Assembly (NCBI GenBank): GCA_052168315.1
Contig: JBQLZO010000034.1
Coordinates: 1-30,308 of the forward strand
Reading direction: 5' to 3'
DNA length: 30,308 nucleotides
From: JBQLZO01 sp052168315
GTDB lineage: Bacteria; Planctomycetota; Phycisphaerae; Phycisphaerales; UBA1924
The notes beneath the pieces were generated by a model. It did not search any database. It was not told the DNA's origin and saw only the letters and a list, made by a program, of their open reading frames with translations. Within the stretch, counting starts at the first letter, position 1; the number at the start of each line of letters is the position of its first letter. A program made the translations under genes and the position numbers. Of the stretch, positions 15,227 through 22,873 are shown one piece after another.

Positions 15227-15267
15227 GGCCGCCGGTTCCGCTCACCCGGGATCGGCGGCCGTCTTTT
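15227..15267. terminator. Intrinsic terminator between convergent genes
   Basis: An 8-bp stem, ggccgccg (15227-15234) with cggcggcc (15253-15260), has an 18-nt loop and is followed on the plus strand by GTCTTTTT. On the minus strand the stem is followed by TCGTTCTCTC, so it can also serve the histidine kinase gene ending at 15286. Confidence 0.7.
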
Positions 15268-15285
15268 TGGACTCTCGCTCGCTCC

Positions 15286-16935
15286 TCAGTCGCTCGCGCC
15301 GCCATCCGCGCCCGCACCCGCTTCCGCATCCCGAGCGGCAGCGCCGCCAACTTCCACCCGCTCGCCCCCCGGCGACTGCTCGGCCGGGAGCGTGATCTCG
15401 AACACCGCGCCTCTCTCCGGCGCCTGCGCGTTCCGCGCCAGCAGCACCCCGCCGTGCTCGGCCACGATCCCCTCGGACACCGCCAGCCCCAGGCCCGTGC
15501 CCTTCGAGTCCATCCGCGTCGATGCGAACGGCTCGAACAGCCGCGGGAGCACCGCCGGATCGATCCCCGGCCCGGTATCGCGAATCTCGACATTCACCCA
15601 GCGACGCCCCTCGCGCATCATCGTCTGCCCGCGCACCGCGATCCGACCGCGCCCATCCATCGCCTGCGCGCCGTTCCGCAGCAGGTTCACGAACACCTGC
15701 ATCAGACGATCCGGATCGCCCACGCATCGCCCCCAATCCCCCGCCGCGATCTCGCACTCCACGCCCCGCGCATCCCGGTCGAAGCTCACCAGTGTCCACG
15801 CCTCCGCGATCAGCGCACGCAGATCCACATCCTCGGCCCGGCGCGGGCGGATCCGCGCGAAGTCCAGCAGCGATTCGCTCAGCCCCTCCAGCCGGCGCGC
15901 CACCCGCAGCATCAGCTCGATCCGACCCGGCTCGATCCGCGATGGATCCTCCGCGATCTGGTCCAGCGTCCCTTTCAGCACCGCCAGCGGCGTGTTCAAC
16001 TCGTGCGCGATCCCCGCCGACATGATCCCCAGCGATGCCAGGCGATCCTGGTCGGCCAGGTTCCGGCGCGCCGCCTCCAGCATGTGGTTCTTCCGCTTGA
16101 GCTCGTTCGCGATCGTCTCGATCCGGTCCAGCGCAGCGCCCAGCTCGCGCTCCTGTGTCCGCAGCTTCGCGATCGACGCGTTCCGCGAGCGCATCAGCTG
16201 GCCCAGCTCATCGGCCGGGATCTCCGACTCCGCGATGATCTCGCCCGAACGATCCCCGCGCTGCACCGCCTCGTCGGCCCGGCGCATCCGCTCGATCGGC
16301 TCGTACACCTGCTTCGGAAGGATGAACAGCTCCAGCGTCACCGCGATCGCCGCGTACACGCACATCAGCGTGATCGTCAGCAGGAAGTACAGCTGGTCCA
16401 CCGCCGAACGCGCCGCCGGCGAACGCGACACCGCCACATGGTACACCCCGCGCGCCGCATCGAACCGCACCGCGGCCGGAACCCCATCGCGCCCCATCAG
16501 CGCCGGCACCGCCACCCCGCCCGCCCGCGTGGCGCGCTCGGCATCGCCAGCGCCCAGGCCGAGCGAGTCGGCATCACCCTCCGCGAAGCGGATCCCCTTC
16601 AGATCCAGCGTCTCCGGATCCACCGCGTCCGCCGCCAGCAGCGCCAGCGCCAGCTCCGCCTCCCGCGTCTCCGACTCGGCCACCAGCCGCGCGATCGGCG
16701 CCCGCAGCGTCAGCAGCAGCACCAGCGCCAGCAGCAGCGAGAACGCCGTGTGCAGCGCGATCAGCTTCCCGCGGATCCGCGCAGCGCTGCGGATCGACAA
16801 CGCCCGCGCCAGCCGAACACCCCACCCCGACAACCACCCGCCGCGGCCGCCCGCGCCATCGTTCTCATCACCACCACGACCGCCCGATCGCCGAGCGCCC
16901 GAGCCGCCGCCTGGATCACGGCGTGCGCTGCTCAC
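15286..16935 (-). CDS. Sensor histidine kinase (HAMP, HisKA, HATPase)
   Basis: A 549-residue inner-membrane sensor kinase. Order: a basic Gly-rich N-terminus, TM1 (about 58-78), a ~100-residue extracytoplasmic sensor region, TM2 (about 183-206), a HAMP-like linker (207-260), a coiled segment, the dimerisation helix with GIAHELNTPLA (phospho-accepting His311), and an ATPase domain with the N-box NLLRNGAQAM, G1 box DTGPGI and G2 box GTGLGL. All catalytic motifs look intact. The start is a GTG overlapping the upstream stop by 4 nt (GTGA), which indicates translational coupling to the membrane protein at 16932-17684. No response regulator gene is in the window, so its output is unknown. The C-terminus ends in an Ala/Gly/Asp-rich tail. 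Confidence 0.9.
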   Translation of the reverse strand: MSSARRDPGGGSGARRSGGRGGDENDGAGGRGGWLSGWGVRLARALSIRSAARIRGKLIALHTAFSLLLALVLLLTLRAPIARLVAESETREAELALALLAADAVDPETLDLKGIRFAEGDADSLGLGAGDAERATRAGGVAVPALMGRDGVPAAVRFDAARGVYHVAVSRSPAARSAVDQLYFLLTITLMCVYAAIAVTLELFILPKQVYEPIERMRRADEAVQRGDRSGEIIAESEIPADELGQLMRSRNASIAKLRTQERELGAALDRIETIANELKRKNHMLEAARRNLADQDRLASLGIMSAGIAHELNTPLAVLKGTLDQIAEDPSRIEPGRIELMLRVARRLEGLSESLLDFARIRPRRAEDVDLRALIAEAWTLVSFDRDARGVECEIAAGDWGRCVGDPDRLMQVFVNLLRNGAQAMDGRGRIAVRGQTMMREGRRWVNVEIRDTGPGIDPAVLPRLFEPFASTRMDSKGTGLGLAVSEGIVAEHGGVLLARNAQAPERGAVFEITLPAEQSPGGERVEVGGAAARDAEAGAGADGGASD

Positions 16936-17684
16936 CGCGCCCCGCCCGCTTCGCCCGCATTGCCGCCCGCTTCGCTCCCCGCCGACGCCCCATCGCCCGC
17001 GCTCCCGTCCGCGCCCGCTCCCGCGCTGCCCGGCATCGGGTTCGAGAACCGCAGCGACTCCTCGCGCAGCGCCGCCTCGCGCTCATCCCAGCGCAGCAGG
17101 TCCACCAGCACGAAGATCAGCAGCCCGAAGCACACGAACAGCGCTGCCAGCTGGGCCGCCACGATCCAGCGCCGGTGCGCCCGCCCGGCCGCGCCCGCCG
17201 GCGACTCTGCATCGATCGCCGCATCCACCCGCCCATCGCCCATCCGTTCCATGAGTGCCCCGGCCGCGCCGGGACCCACTCGCTCGTCCACCCGCGCCAC
17301 ACACGCTTCCACGCGTGCCGGCTCCATCTCGAACGCGCGGCAGGCCGTGGCGACCGGTGCGCTCAGCGCCCGCACCACCACCCAGCAGGCCCGCTCCTCG
17401 ATCCCGAACCCGCCAAGCAGCCGCGATGCCTCGCCCTCCAGCGCCGACCACTCGCGACCCGAGCCGCCGCCAGTACCCCCAGCGCCGTCCTCCGCACGCG
17501 CGGGCTCGCCGGCCGCCGCAAGCTCCCGCGCCGATCGGAGCACCCGCGATTCGTTCTGGCGGCGCGGCTCGATCGCATCGCCCAGCAACGCCCGCACCAG
17601 CCGCCCGCCCGCCCGCGCATCCAGCCCCATCAGCGTCCCGCCGCGCCAGGCCATCCGAAGGATCGCACGATCCGCCTCGTCCAT
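16932..17684 (-). CDS. Single-span membrane protein coupled to the histidine kinase, function unknown
   Basis: A 250-residue protein of unrecognised family. Residues 1-170 are predicted cytoplasmic and Ala/Arg/Glu-rich, interrupted by a Gly-rich linker (66-77). One hydrophobic helix (about 173-195) precedes a short charged segment and a Gly/Ser/Ala-rich tail that would lie outside the membrane. Residues 95-132 weakly resemble a sigma-factor region 4 or other helix-turn-helix, which I consider unproven. The frame runs upstream to 18137, but homology-like character and base composition favour the ATG at 17684. Its stop overlaps the kinase start by 4 nt, so the two products are probably made in proportion and may work together, for example as sensor accessory or membrane-tethered regulator. 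Confidence 0.7.
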   Translation of the reverse strand: MDEADRAILRMAWRGGTLMGLDARAGGRLVRALLGDAIEPRRQNESRVLRSARELAAAGEPARAEDGAGGTGGGSGREWSALEGEASRLLGGFGIEERACWVVVRALSAPVATACRAFEMEPARVEACVARVDERVGPGAAGALMERMGDGRVDAAIDAESPAGAAGRAHRRWIVAAQLAALFVCFGLLIFVLVDLLRWDEREAALREESLRFSNPMPGSAGAGADGSAGDGASAGSEAGGNAGEAGGAR

Positions 17685-17699
17685 GACACATGATTGGAC

Positions 17700-17770
17700 C
17701 CCACCCACGCCCACGCAACCCCCCCCAACCCCCCATCCTCCAACCGCCCTACCTCCCAACCTCCAGTCTT
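17700..17770. repeat. C-rich intergenic tract C (G-rich in the kinase operon leader)
   Basis: Runs of eight and six C with aa spacers are followed by shorter pyrimidine runs. It lies just upstream of the minus-strand start at 17684, so the mRNA leader of the kinase operon could be G-rich and able to form a quadruplex near the start codon. It resembles tracts at 5580, 10597 and 19450, and shares a trailing cttcgac-ctcga motif with the last. Confidence 0.5.
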
Positions 17771-17964
17771 CGACGCTCGACTTCCCCGCCCAGCATTCGG
17801 CCACGAACCATGCGATCTGAGCACATCGCCCGCCGCACACCCCCCCACCACCACCCATCGCGAAAGCCCGACTACCCTTGCGCTGCCCGGGATCCCGCCA
17901 GGCCCGCGCCAGCCCTGAACCACTGCACCCACCACCACGCCGCCGAGCACCGACGGAGCACATC

Positions 17965-19446
17965 ATGACCGCCACCCCGCACACCGCTTCCTCATCCTCC
18001 AAGTCCGCCGGCACCCGCACCGAGCAGGACACCATGGGCACGATGACCGTCCCCGCCGAGGCGCTCTGGGGGGCCTCCACGCAGCGGGCGGTCCTCAACT
18101 TCCCCGTCTCCGGCAGGCCAGTCCCGCCCGCCATCATCCACGCCTACGGCACACTCAAGGCCGCCTGCGCCCGCGTGAACCAGCGCCTCAACCTCCTGAA
18201 TGAGCAGCGCGCCGCCGCGATCATCGCCGCGGCCACCGAGGTCGCCCAGGGCAAGCACGACCAGCACTTCCCCGTCGATGTGTTCCAGACCGGCTCGGGA
18301 ACCTCCACCAACATGAACGCCAACGAGGTCATCGCCAACCTCGTGTGCATCGCCAAGGGCGCGCCCATCGGCTCATCGAAGGACAAGAACTACCTCGGCG
18401 ATCCCGGCACCGGCGCCGGCGTGCACCCGAACGACCATGTCAACGCGGGCCAGTCGTCCAACGACACCTTCCCCACCGCGATGCACCTCGCGGCCGCGAC
18501 CGAACTCAAGCGCTCCCTGCTCCCCGCGCTCAAGCACATGGGCGAGAAGCTCGAGCGCCACGCCCGCGACTTCGACCGCATCGTCAAGATCGGTCGCACC
18601 CACCTCCAGGATGCCACGCCCATCCGCCTCGGCCAGGAATTCAGCGGGTACGCGGCCCAGGTCCGCTTCGCCCAGCAGCGCGTCGAGCAGGCCATCGAAG
18701 CCCTGTGCGAGCTCCCGATCGGCGGCACCGCCGTGGGCACGGGCATCAACACGCACCCCGACTTCGGACGCCTCGTCGCCGCCGAGCTCGCCGCGCACCT
18801 CGAGGTCCCATTCCGCGAGGCCCCCAACCACTTCGAGGCCCAGCACGCCAAGGATGGGTTCGTCGCCGCCTCCGGGCACCTCAAGACCATCGCCGTCTCG
18901 CTCTCCAAGATCGCCAACGACATCCGCTGGCTCGGCTCCGGCCCGCGCTGCGGGATCGGGGAGTTGAAGCTCCCGGCCGTGCAGCCCGGCTCATCCATCA
19001 TGCCCGGCAAGGTCAACCCGGTCATCTGCGAGTCGCTCATCCAGGTCTGCTGCCGCGTGATCGGCAACGACGCGACCATCACCTACGCCGGGTTCGGCGG
19101 CGTCGGCTCGCTCCTGGACCTCAATGTCGCCATGCCCGTCATGGCTGACGCCATGATCGACTCGATCTCGCTCCTCGCCCGCGGCGCCGCCATGTTCACC
19201 GACAACTGCCTCGATGCCCTCGAGGCCGACGAACAGCGCTGCAACGAACTGATCGAGGGCTCGCTGGCCATGTGCACCTCGCTCGTGCCCGTGATCGGGT
19301 ATGACAAGTCGGCCGCGCTGGCCAAACAGGCCTACGCCGAGGGCAAGACCGTCCGCCAGCTCGCCATCGAGCAGAAGGTCCTCTCGGAGCAGCAGCTGAG
19401 CGAACTGCTCGACCCCATGTCCATGACCCGCCCAAGCCAGGCCTGA
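17965..19446 (+). CDS. fumC: Class II fumarate hydratase (fumarase C)
   Basis: Cytosolic TCA-cycle enzyme interconverting fumarate and malate, an iron-independent homotetramer. The 493-residue product has the superfamily signatures: SGTSTNMNANEV (111-122), AGQSSNDTFPTA (161-172), GRTHLQDATP (210-219, catalytic-site His213) and the mobile loop GSSIMPGKVNP (342-352) with the active serine. It is slightly longer than the usual ~465 residues because of a Ser/Thr-rich N-terminal extension of about 20 residues. The ATG at 17965 has CGGAG 8 nt upstream. It is a single gene, divergent from the kinase operon. Aspartase, a close relative, is less likely given the fumarase-type loop and N-terminal pattern (MGTMTVPAEALWGASTQRA). 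Confidence 0.95.
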   Translation: MTATPHTASSSSKSAGTRTEQDTMGTMTVPAEALWGASTQRAVLNFPVSGRPVPPAIIHAYGTLKAACARVNQRLNLLNEQRAAAIIAAATEVAQGKHDQHFPVDVFQTGSGTSTNMNANEVIANLVCIAKGAPIGSSKDKNYLGDPGTGAGVHPNDHVNAGQSSNDTFPTAMHLAAATELKRSLLPALKHMGEKLERHARDFDRIVKIGRTHLQDATPIRLGQEFSGYAAQVRFAQQRVEQAIEALCELPIGGTAVGTGINTHPDFGRLVAAELAAHLEVPFREAPNHFEAQHAKDGFVAASGHLKTIAVSLSKIANDIRWLGSGPRCGIGELKLPAVQPGSSIMPGKVNPVICESLIQVCCRVIGNDATITYAGFGGVGSLLDLNVAMPVMADAMIDSISLLARGAAMFTDNCLDALEADEQRCNELIEGSLAMCTSLVPVIGYDKSAALAKQAYAEGKTVRQLAIEQKVLSEQQLSELLDPMSMTRPSQA

Positions 19447-19721
19447 GCCCATCCCAGTTCCTCTCAACTCCCCCCACCCCCCCGATCCTCCGAGCAACGC
19501 CCGCTTCTTCGACTCTCGATCTTTCGGCTACGAACCCGGGCGATCACCGGGGCCTCCGCCCGATAAACCGCGATCATCCACGCGATCGCATCGGAATCCC
19601 GCCCAATGCCGCGAATCCACGATTCGCAGGCGCGGGATCCACACGCGCTGTGGTACAACAAGCCCCCGCCCGCACTGGGCGACAACACCAGAACACCAAG
19701 CCAGCACAGAGGGTTCGACAC
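19447..19721 (+). other. Intergenic region after fumC with C-rich tract D and a small hairpin
   Basis: Contains a C-rich pyrimidine tract at about 19450-19500 like those at 5580, 10597 and 17700. A perfect 7-bp hairpin with a 3-nt loop (gcgaatc-cac-gattcgc, 19611-19627) lies about 95 bp before the next start. No terminator with a T run was found for fumC and no gene is supported. Confidence 0.45.
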
Positions 19722-22220
19722 ATGTCACCGCGCCGCACCTCAGCCACGATCGTCCGCTCCGCCGGCCTCTGCCTCGGCATCCTCGCCGCCAGCGCCGCCT
19801 CCCACGCCGGTGTCATCCGCTCATGGGCGCTCCCGGTCGATGGCAACTGGTCGGTCGCCGCCAACTGGTCCCCTATCGGCATCCCCAGCGCCACGGACAT
19901 CGCCGAGCTCGCGCTCGATGACCCCTACACCGTCACCGTCCCCGGCGGCGCCGCAGCCGGAATCAGCATCCCCAACGCCATGGCCACGCTGGCCCTCCAG
20001 AACGGGCTCACCCTCACCGTCTTCGACGCCGGCGTCGACAACGACGGCACCATCATCATCAACGCCACCGCCGGCACCTTCACCACGATCATGGACTTCG
20101 CCGCCACCGCGTCCATCGGCGGCGCGGGATCCATCCTGCTCAACGGCGGGAACACACCGCCCAACGCCCGGCTCACCACCGCCAAGGGCGTCACCATCAC
20201 CCACGGCGCCGACCACACCATCAACGCCACCATCGGGCAGATCCTCGGCAGCTGGATCAACCACGGAGACATCATCGGATCGGCCGCGAACCAGAACCTC
20301 TTCCGCATCGAGGCCGCCATCGATCAGACCGCCGGCGGGCGCATCATCGCGGATTCCGGTTTCGCCACCCTCTTCTTCGCAGACATCACCGGCGGAACGA
20401 TCGAGACGATCAACGGCGGCACCGTCACGGTCAGCAACGCCACCTCCATCGACGGCGTGACGAACCTCGGTTCCGCCGCCATCGAGAACGGCGCGGACCT
20501 CACCCTGCTGGGCGGGGGACTCACCAACAACGGCTCGCTCGTCGTCAACCGCACCGCCGGCTCGTTCACCACCGTCATCAATGCCGTTGAATCCGCCACC
20601 ATCAACGGCCCGGGCACCATCACGCTCAACGGCGGCAACACACCGCCCAACGCGCGGATCACCGCCGATGCAGCCGCCACCATCACCCACGGCGCCGAGC
20701 ACACCATCACCGCCACCATCGGGCAGATCCTCGGCAGCTGGATCAACCACGGCGAGATCATCGGATCGGCCGCCAACGCGAACCTCTTCCGTATCGAGGC
20801 CGCCATCGATCAGTCATCCGGCGGGCGCATCATCGCGGATGCCGGCTTCGCCACCCTCTTCTTCGCCGACATCATCGGCGGAACCCTCGAGACCGCCAAT
20901 GGCGGCACCGTCACGGTCAGCAACGCCACCTCCATCGACGGCGTGACGAACCTCGGCTCGGCCGCCATCGAGAACGGCGCGGACCTCACCCTGCTGGGCG
21001 GGGGGCTCACCAACAACGGCTCGCTCGTCGTCAACCGGACCGCCGGCGTCTTCACCACCGTCATCAACGCGGTCGAATCGGCCACCATCAACGGCCCGGG
21101 GACCATCTCGCTCAACGGCGGCAACACGCCGCCCAACGCACGGATCACCACCGCGCCCGACGCCACCCTCACGCACGCCGCCGAGCACACCATCACCGCG
21201 ACCATCGGCCAGATCCTCGGAAACTGGATCAACCACGGCGAGATCATCGGCTCCGCCGCCGGACCCGGCGGCTTCCGCATCGAGGCCACGATCGATCAGA
21301 CCACCGGCGGGCGGATCATCGCGGATGCCGGATTCGCCACACTCTACTTCGCCGACATCACCGGCGGAACGCTTGAGACCGCGAGCGACGGGACCATCGC
21401 CGTCGATGCCACCGCCACCGCCGACGCGGTGACGAACCTCGGCGCCCTCGCGATCGAGAACGGCGCCTCGCTCGGCATCCTCTCCGGCGGGCTCATCAAC
21501 GACGGCACCATCACCATCAACAGAACCGGCGGCGTGTTCAACACCATCCTCGATGCGCCCGCCGCCGCCGCGATCACCGGCGATGGGCTGATCATCCTCA
21601 ACGCGATCACGGCCACCGGCGATGCCCGCATCGCCGGCGACAACGCCGAGCCGCTCTCCATCGGCCCCGGCCAGACCATCGAAGGCTCCGGATTCCTCCT
21701 GGGGCTCATCGACCTGGCGGGCATCCTCCGGCCCGGCGGAGCGCTCGCGCGCATCGATGTCGGGGCCACGATCGACACCCTCCCCACCGCCGCGCTCCGC
21801 ATCGCCCTCGAGGGCGAGGGCCCGCTGCCCAGGCTCACCGGCCTGGGCGCCATCGACATCGCCGACGCCACCCTCGACATCGCGCACGAGCCCTACGCCC
21901 CCACTGCGTTCTTCCGCGGCGTGATCGTCGATGGGCTCGGCTACACCGGCGCCTTCGCCGCCCGCACCGCCGATGCCCTCACCGGCGGTCGCGTCTGGCG
22001 CATCGTCTATGTCGATGCCGACACCATCGACATCGCCGCCACCTGCCCCGCCGACCTCACGGCCGACGGCTCGGTCGACTCAGACGACCTCGGAAGCCTC
22101 CTGGGCGCCTTCGGCCAGTCCGGGCTCACGCCGTACTCGGGCGCCGATGCCGATGGCGATGGCGATGTGGATTCGGACGACCTGGGAACGCTCCTCAGCG
22201 CGTTCGGAAGCGGCTGCTGA
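19722..22220 (+). CDS. Large secreted repeat protein with dockerin-like C-terminus
   Basis: An 832-residue exported protein. The signal peptide is cleaved near SHA (about residue 29). The mature N-terminus has a GNWSVAANWSPIGIPS segment typical of exported beta-helix and autotransporter-like proteins in planctomycetes. It continues with three 162-residue repeats and a degenerate fourth (exact period 486 bp), rich in Gly/Asn/Thr/Ile and probably forming a beta-solenoid. The C-terminal 58 residues (from Cys775) contain two Asp-rich calcium-loop modules, ADLTADGSVDSDDLGSLL and ADADGDGDVDSDDLGTLL, framed by cysteines, resembling a type I dockerin. Dockerins bind cohesins in clostridia, and in planctomycetes this terminal module is common but its partner is unknown. 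AGAGGG 8 nt upstream supports the ATG at 19722. Surface attachment or extracellular matrix role is inferred. Confidence 0.85.
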   Translation: MSPRRTSATIVRSAGLCLGILAASAASHAGVIRSWALPVDGNWSVAANWSPIGIPSATDIAELALDDPYTVTVPGGAAAGISIPNAMATLALQNGLTLTVFDAGVDNDGTIIINATAGTFTTIMDFAATASIGGAGSILLNGGNTPPNARLTTAKGVTITHGADHTINATIGQILGSWINHGDIIGSAANQNLFRIEAAIDQTAGGRIIADSGFATLFFADITGGTIETINGGTVTVSNATSIDGVTNLGSAAIENGADLTLLGGGLTNNGSLVVNRTAGSFTTVINAVESATINGPGTITLNGGNTPPNARITADAAATITHGAEHTITATIGQILGSWINHGEIIGSAANANLFRIEAAIDQSSGGRIIADAGFATLFFADIIGGTLETANGGTVTVSNATSIDGVTNLGSAAIENGADLTLLGGGLTNNGSLVVNRTAGVFTTVINAVESATINGPGTISLNGGNTPPNARITTAPDATLTHAAEHTITATIGQILGNWINHGEIIGSAAGPGGFRIEATIDQTTGGRIIADAGFATLYFADITGGTLETASDGTIAVDATATADAVTNLGALAIENGASLGILSGGLINDGTITINRTGGVFNTILDAPAAAAITGDGLIILNAITATGDARIAGDNAEPLSIGPGQTIEGSGFLLGLIDLAGILRPGGALARIDVGATIDTLPTAALRIALEGEGPLPRLTGLGAIDIADATLDIAHEPYAPTAFFRGVIVDGLGYTGAFAARTADALTGGRVWRIVYVDADTIDIAATCPADLTADGSVDSDDLGSLLGAFGQSGLTPYSGADADGDGDVDSDDLGTLLSAFGSGC
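20010..21660 (+). repeat. 486-bp tandem coding repeats
   Basis: Anchor codons for the LNGG segment recur at 20139, 20625, 21111 and 21597, an exact 486-bp spacing with no indels. Copies 2 and 3 are nearly identical over long DNA stretches, for example around 20420-20560 and 20906-21046, while copy 1 diverges at its start and copy 4 is degenerate and partial. This indicates recent duplication or ongoing gene conversion. Confidence 0.85.
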
Positions 22221-22291
22221 GCGTCGCCCGCCACGCCACGGCACGCAACGCCTTCTAGTCGCTCCGAGAGTGCGCGCTCCGAGATCCGCGC

Positions 22292-22864
22292 TCACCGCCC
22301 CCGCGGCCCCGTCCCCGTCATCCCGATCTGGATCGTGATCTCGCCGCGCTGCGGGAGCGATGATCCATCCTCCAGAATGTAGTCGGCCGAGAGATTCCCC
22401 CAGGTCCGGTCGATCCGGTCATCGCCCACAGAATTGATGTCCAGCTCGAACTGGTACCCCGGCCCGGGCGCGAACCGGCGCAGCGCTGCGCGCGCCTCCT
22501 CCGGCGGGATCTCCCAGCGCGCCAGCGTCGTCCGGGAGTCATCCTCCAGCGTGAACACGAATGTCCCCTCGCCCGCCATCGGCACCGGCGGCGCTGGCGC
22601 CGCCGGGAACAGGTAGGCCGTGAGCATGATCGTGTCCGCGTACCCGTTCGAGTTCGTGTCGATCGCCGTCGGGCTCGCGTTGAGCTGCACGATCGCCGGA
22701 CGCACACCCTCCGGAACGCTGATCCGCCGCGGCGTCGGGCGATCCGGCGGCTGCGGCCCATCGGCCACGCACCCCCCGAGCAGCGCTGCGAGCCCCACGC
22801 CCGCCACCGCCGCCGCCGCAACGCGACCGGCCCTCAGCACACTCTTCTTCGCACTCGCCATCAT
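22292..22864 (-). CDS. Small lipoprotein downstream of the giant secretin
   Basis: A 190-residue predicted outer- or inner-membrane lipoprotein. A basic N-terminus and hydrophobic stretch end in lipobox LGGC (Cys32). The mature part has a Pro-rich linker, a DTNSNGYAD segment that resembles a calcium-binding loop, and a beta-rich remainder (residues 95-185). No named family was recognised. Two consecutive ATGs (22864 and 22861) follow AAGGGG closely, the second having the better spacing. The gene begins 9 bp after the stop of the giant secretin, so the two are almost surely co-transcribed. A pilotin-like role in lipidating or guiding the secretin is an attractive but untested inference. Confidence 0.8.
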   Translation of the reverse strand: MMASAKKSVLRAGRVAAAAVAGVGLAALLGGCVADGPQPPDRPTPRRISVPEGVRPAIVQLNASPTAIDTNSNGYADTIMLTAYLFPAAPAPPVPMAGEGTFVFTLEDDSRTTLARWEIPPEEARAALRRFAPGPGYQFELDINSVGDDRIDRTWGNLSADYILEDGSSLPQRGEITIQIGMTGTGPRGR

Positions 22865-22873
22865 CGCCCCTTC

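Noticed and set aside
14983..17820. 945-codon plus-strand open frame
   Set aside because: It is antisense to the histidine kinase and membrane protein and overlaps the end of the secreted protein. The translation is His/Arg/Pro-rich without domains.
20010..21660. CRISPR-like or mobile repeat array
   Set aside because: The 486-bp repeats are in-frame coding repeats without spacers and belong to one secreted protein.
22255..22290. Short direct repeat gctccgaga in the gap after the repeat protein
   Set aside because: Only two nine-base copies, no hairpin or T run, and expected by chance in such sequence.
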